Part shown: piece after piece, positions 62,351 to 64,000 of the stretch | Layout: every line of letters begins with the position of its first letter | How positions within the stretch are numbered: the stretch's first letter is position 1 | Source of the DNA: AWTP1-13 sp963840075 | GTDB taxonomy: Bacteria > Pseudomonadota > Alphaproteobacteria > Rhizobiales > Hyphomicrobiaceae | Direction: 5' to 3' | DNA length: 64,000 nucleotides | Assembly: GCA_963840075.1 (NCBI GenBank) | Contig: CAWIXS010000011.1 | Location: forward strand, 124,001 to 188,000 | Made by a program: the position numbers and the translations under genes | Notes under the pieces: model-generated | The model's input: the letters and a program-made list of their open reading frames with translations, nothing else | Told to the model about the DNA's origin: nothing | Database searches by the model: none

Positions 62351-63277
62351 CTACGCTGCCTTGGCGAAGTCCAGGGTGAAGCCGTGTGCGTCGGCGAGGG
62401 TGCGCACCGCCTTCTGCGCGTCGGCCTCGGGCAGCGGCACGAACGGCGGGCGCACGCCGGCCCAGCCGGGGTCGCCGCGGTAATGCGCGATCACCGCCTT
62501 GAGGGCCGGGATCATCGGATAGGCCTGGATCGCCTTGCGCAGCGCCGTGATGCCGTCCTGCAGGCGCTGGGCGTCGGGAGTCTGCCAGTTGTCGTAGACC
62601 TTGCGGATAGCGTTGGCGCTGACGTTGCACGTGGCGGAGATGCAGCCCTTGGCCCCTCCCTTCAGCCCGTCGAGCAGGAAGATCTCCGAGCCCGGGAACA
62701 CTTCGAGCTGCGGATACTCGGCGAGGATGGCGGCGGTGTTGCTCCAGTCGCCCGAGGAGTCCTTGAGGCCCGCGACCGTATTGGGGAACTCCTTCAGGAG
62801 CCGGCCGATCAGCGGCAGGGAGAAGCCCACCTGGGCCACCGGCGGGATGTGGTAGAGGTAGACCTTGAGCCGCTCGTCGCCGACGCGCTCGATCACCTCG
62901 GCGAAGTAGCGGAAGAGCCCCTCCTCGCTCGGGCCCTTGTAGTAGAAGGGCGGCAGCATCAGCACGCCGCCGCAGCCGAGCTCCACGGCATGCTCGGTTA
63001 GCACGACCGTGTCGGTAATGGAGCAGGTGCCGGTGCCCGGCATGAGCTTGGCGGCATCGATGCCCTCCTCCACCAGCTCCTCCAGGAGCTCCAGGCGATC
63101 CTCGAGCCCCAGCGAGTTGGCCTCGCTGGTGGTGCCGAAGGGCGCCAGCGCCGTGCAGCCCTCGGCCATGAGCCACCGGGCGTGCTCGGTGAAGCGGTCC
63201 GCGTCCGGGTCGCCATCCTCGTCGAAGGGCGTCAGCACCGGAGCAATGACACCTGAGAAGTGAGCTTCTGTCGCCAT
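62351..63277 (-). CDS. Dihydrodipicolinate synthase family protein
   Basis: A 308-residue class I aldolase-fold enzyme of the DapA/NAL family. APVLTPFDEDGDPDADRF is the N-terminus, and the substrate loop reads PFGTTSEANSL. The catalytic Tyr is in VYLYHIPPVAQVG and the Schiff-base Lys in VAGLKDSSGDWSN. The context (SDR, Bug receptor, GST) points to a catabolic lyase rather than lysine synthesis; this is inference. The start is ATG 63277. Confidence 0.92.
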   Translation of the reverse strand: MATEAHFSGVIAPVLTPFDEDGDPDADRFTEHARWLMAEGCTALAPFGTTSEANSLGLEDRLELLEELVEEGIDAAKLMPGTGTCSITDTVVLTEHAVELGCGGVLMLPPFYYKGPSEEGLFRYFAEVIERVGDERLKVYLYHIPPVAQVGFSLPLIGRLLKEFPNTVAGLKDSSGDWSNTAAILAEYPQLEVFPGSEIFLLDGLKGGAKGCISATCNVSANAIRKVYDNWQTPDAQRLQDGITALRKAIQAYPMIPALKAVIAHYRGDPGWAGVRPPFVPLPEADAQKAVRTLADAHGFTLDFAKAA

Positions 63278-63308
63278 GGGTGAACCTCGCTTGGGCCTTC
63301 CTTCTACC

Positions 63309-63944
63309 TCACGCCGGCATCGGGATGCCGGGCTGCGGGACGGGCACGTGATATCCCTTCTGAACGGCGGGGCGCGCTGCGATGGCTTTGTACCAGCGCG
63401 TCACGCTGGCGTACTGGTTGAGATCGACGGTCTGCCACTCGAAGCGCGACACCCACGGCCAGGTGGCCATGTCGGCGATCGAGTACTCGCTGCCTGCCAG
63501 ATACGCTGCCTCGGCGAGCCGCCGGTCGAGCACCCCGTAGAGCCGGTGCGCCTCCTTGAGGTAGCGCTCCTCCGCGTAGGGTGCCTTGCCCTGGTTGTAC
63601 TTCACGAAGTGGTGCACCTGGCCGAACATCGGCCCGACGCCGCCCATCTGCCACATCAGCCACTCCACCGTGCGCCAGTGGGCGTCCGCGTCCTCGGGCC
63701 AGAACTTCCCGGTCTTCTCGGCGAGATACATCAGGATGGCGCCGGATTCGAAGATCGAGCGGCCGGTGTCACGGTCGACGATCGCGGGAATGCGGTTGTT
63801 CGGGCTGATCTTCAGGAACTCCGGCTTGAACTGCTCGCCCTTGCCGATGTCGATGGCGTGCGCAGTGTAGGGCAGGGCGCACTCCTCCAGCATGATGGAC
63901 ACCTTGCGGCCGTTGGGCGTCGACCAAGTGTAGAGATCGATCAT
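63309..63944 (-). CDS. Glutathione S-transferase (Nu-class/YfcG-like)
   Basis: A 211-residue GST. The thioredoxin-like domain begins MIDLYTWSTPNGRKVSIMLE, with TPNG as in YfcG and YghU, which work as disulfide-bond oxidoreductases with two glutathiones. NNRIPAIVDRDTGRSIFESG is the glutathione-binding cis-Pro/Glu-Ser segment. The helical domain has WLMWQMGGVGPMFGQVHHFV. It is 31 bases upstream of the DapA-like gene on the same strand and probably co-transcribed. The final 56 bases of the window hold only its upstream region. Confidence 0.94.
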   Translation of the reverse strand: MIDLYTWSTPNGRKVSIMLEECALPYTAHAIDIGKGEQFKPEFLKISPNNRIPAIVDRDTGRSIFESGAILMYLAEKTGKFWPEDADAHWRTVEWLMWQMGGVGPMFGQVHHFVKYNQGKAPYAEERYLKEAHRLYGVLDRRLAEAAYLAGSEYSIADMATWPWVSRFEWQTVDLNQYASVTRWYKAIAARPAVQKGYHVPVPQPGIPMPA

Positions 63945-64000
63945 TCCGGGGTTCCTGGATACACGGCCCTGCCGGGCGAAGCGGCGAAGCTAGACGAATG

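Overview
The window is GC-rich chromosomal DNA from an alphaproteobacterium, most likely of the Hyphomicrobiales (Rhizobiales). The evidence is gene content and order: pyrB, a pyrC-like gene, plsY, dprA, topA, rnr, NUDIX, rpmG, then divK and a DUF3572 gene. EipB-, NnrU- and MuiA-family genes, a phasin, and a GTTC-N7-GTTC SOS box near ssb agree. No rRNA, transposase, integrase or CRISPR array is visible. One tRNA (Leu, anticodon GAG) is present.

Layout. 1-10.9 kb: the 5' part of sucA, a broken muiA, a DUF1499 protein, an MBL-fold hydrolase, a broken small secreted protein, a Tag-like glycosylase, an EamA transporter, a winged-helix/hydrolase fusion and ssb. 11.4-25.1 kb: the conserved core block (pyrimidine synthesis, phospholipid synthesis, DNA uptake, topoisomerase, RNase R, L33, DivK) with a VapBC-type toxin-antitoxin pair between dprA and topA. 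25.2-31.3 kb: eipB, GDPD, NnrU, a GNAT protein, and an operon of HIT, NAD(P)-binding and RsmC-like genes. 31.8-41.1 kb: azlCD (azlD frameshifted), a glycosyltransferase with a broken debranching enzyme, and a broken MmeI-like type IIL restriction-modification gene with a small partner. 41.3-49.4 kb: clpA/clpS, phasin, a SPOR-tailed D,D-carboxypeptidase, tRNA-Leu, lipB, a tiny Lys/Ala peptide gene and a LysR regulator. 49.4-64 kb: acylphosphatase, gamma-glutamyltransferase, a TetR/DUF998 pair, pccA, a 2OG-dioxygenase-like gene, and an accessory catabolic region (two solute-binding proteins, cupin, SDR, DapA-like, GST) with two decayed genes.

Two patterns stand out. First, lesions are confined to dispensable genes (muiA, a small secreted protein, azlD, the debranching enzyme, the MmeI-like gene, a GNAT-like gene, an EamA transporter, a DsbA-type gene). 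About 30 kb of housekeeping genes shows none. This looks like real gene decay, although some lesions lie in C or G runs and read-level checking is needed.

Second, the intergenic DNA is full of unrelated palindromic repeats, at least eight families in 64 kb. Two are inverted arms of tandem 7- or 8-base units that each carry TGA. Because 7 and 8 are coprime to 3, three units close all three reading frames, and the inverted arms close all six. One copy supplies the stop codons of lipB and of its convergent neighbour. Another family forms a 77-nt cloverleaf with a collapsed copy elsewhere. A related inverted repeat is inserted in frame inside the MmeI-like gene. These repeats are the best candidates for something undescribed.
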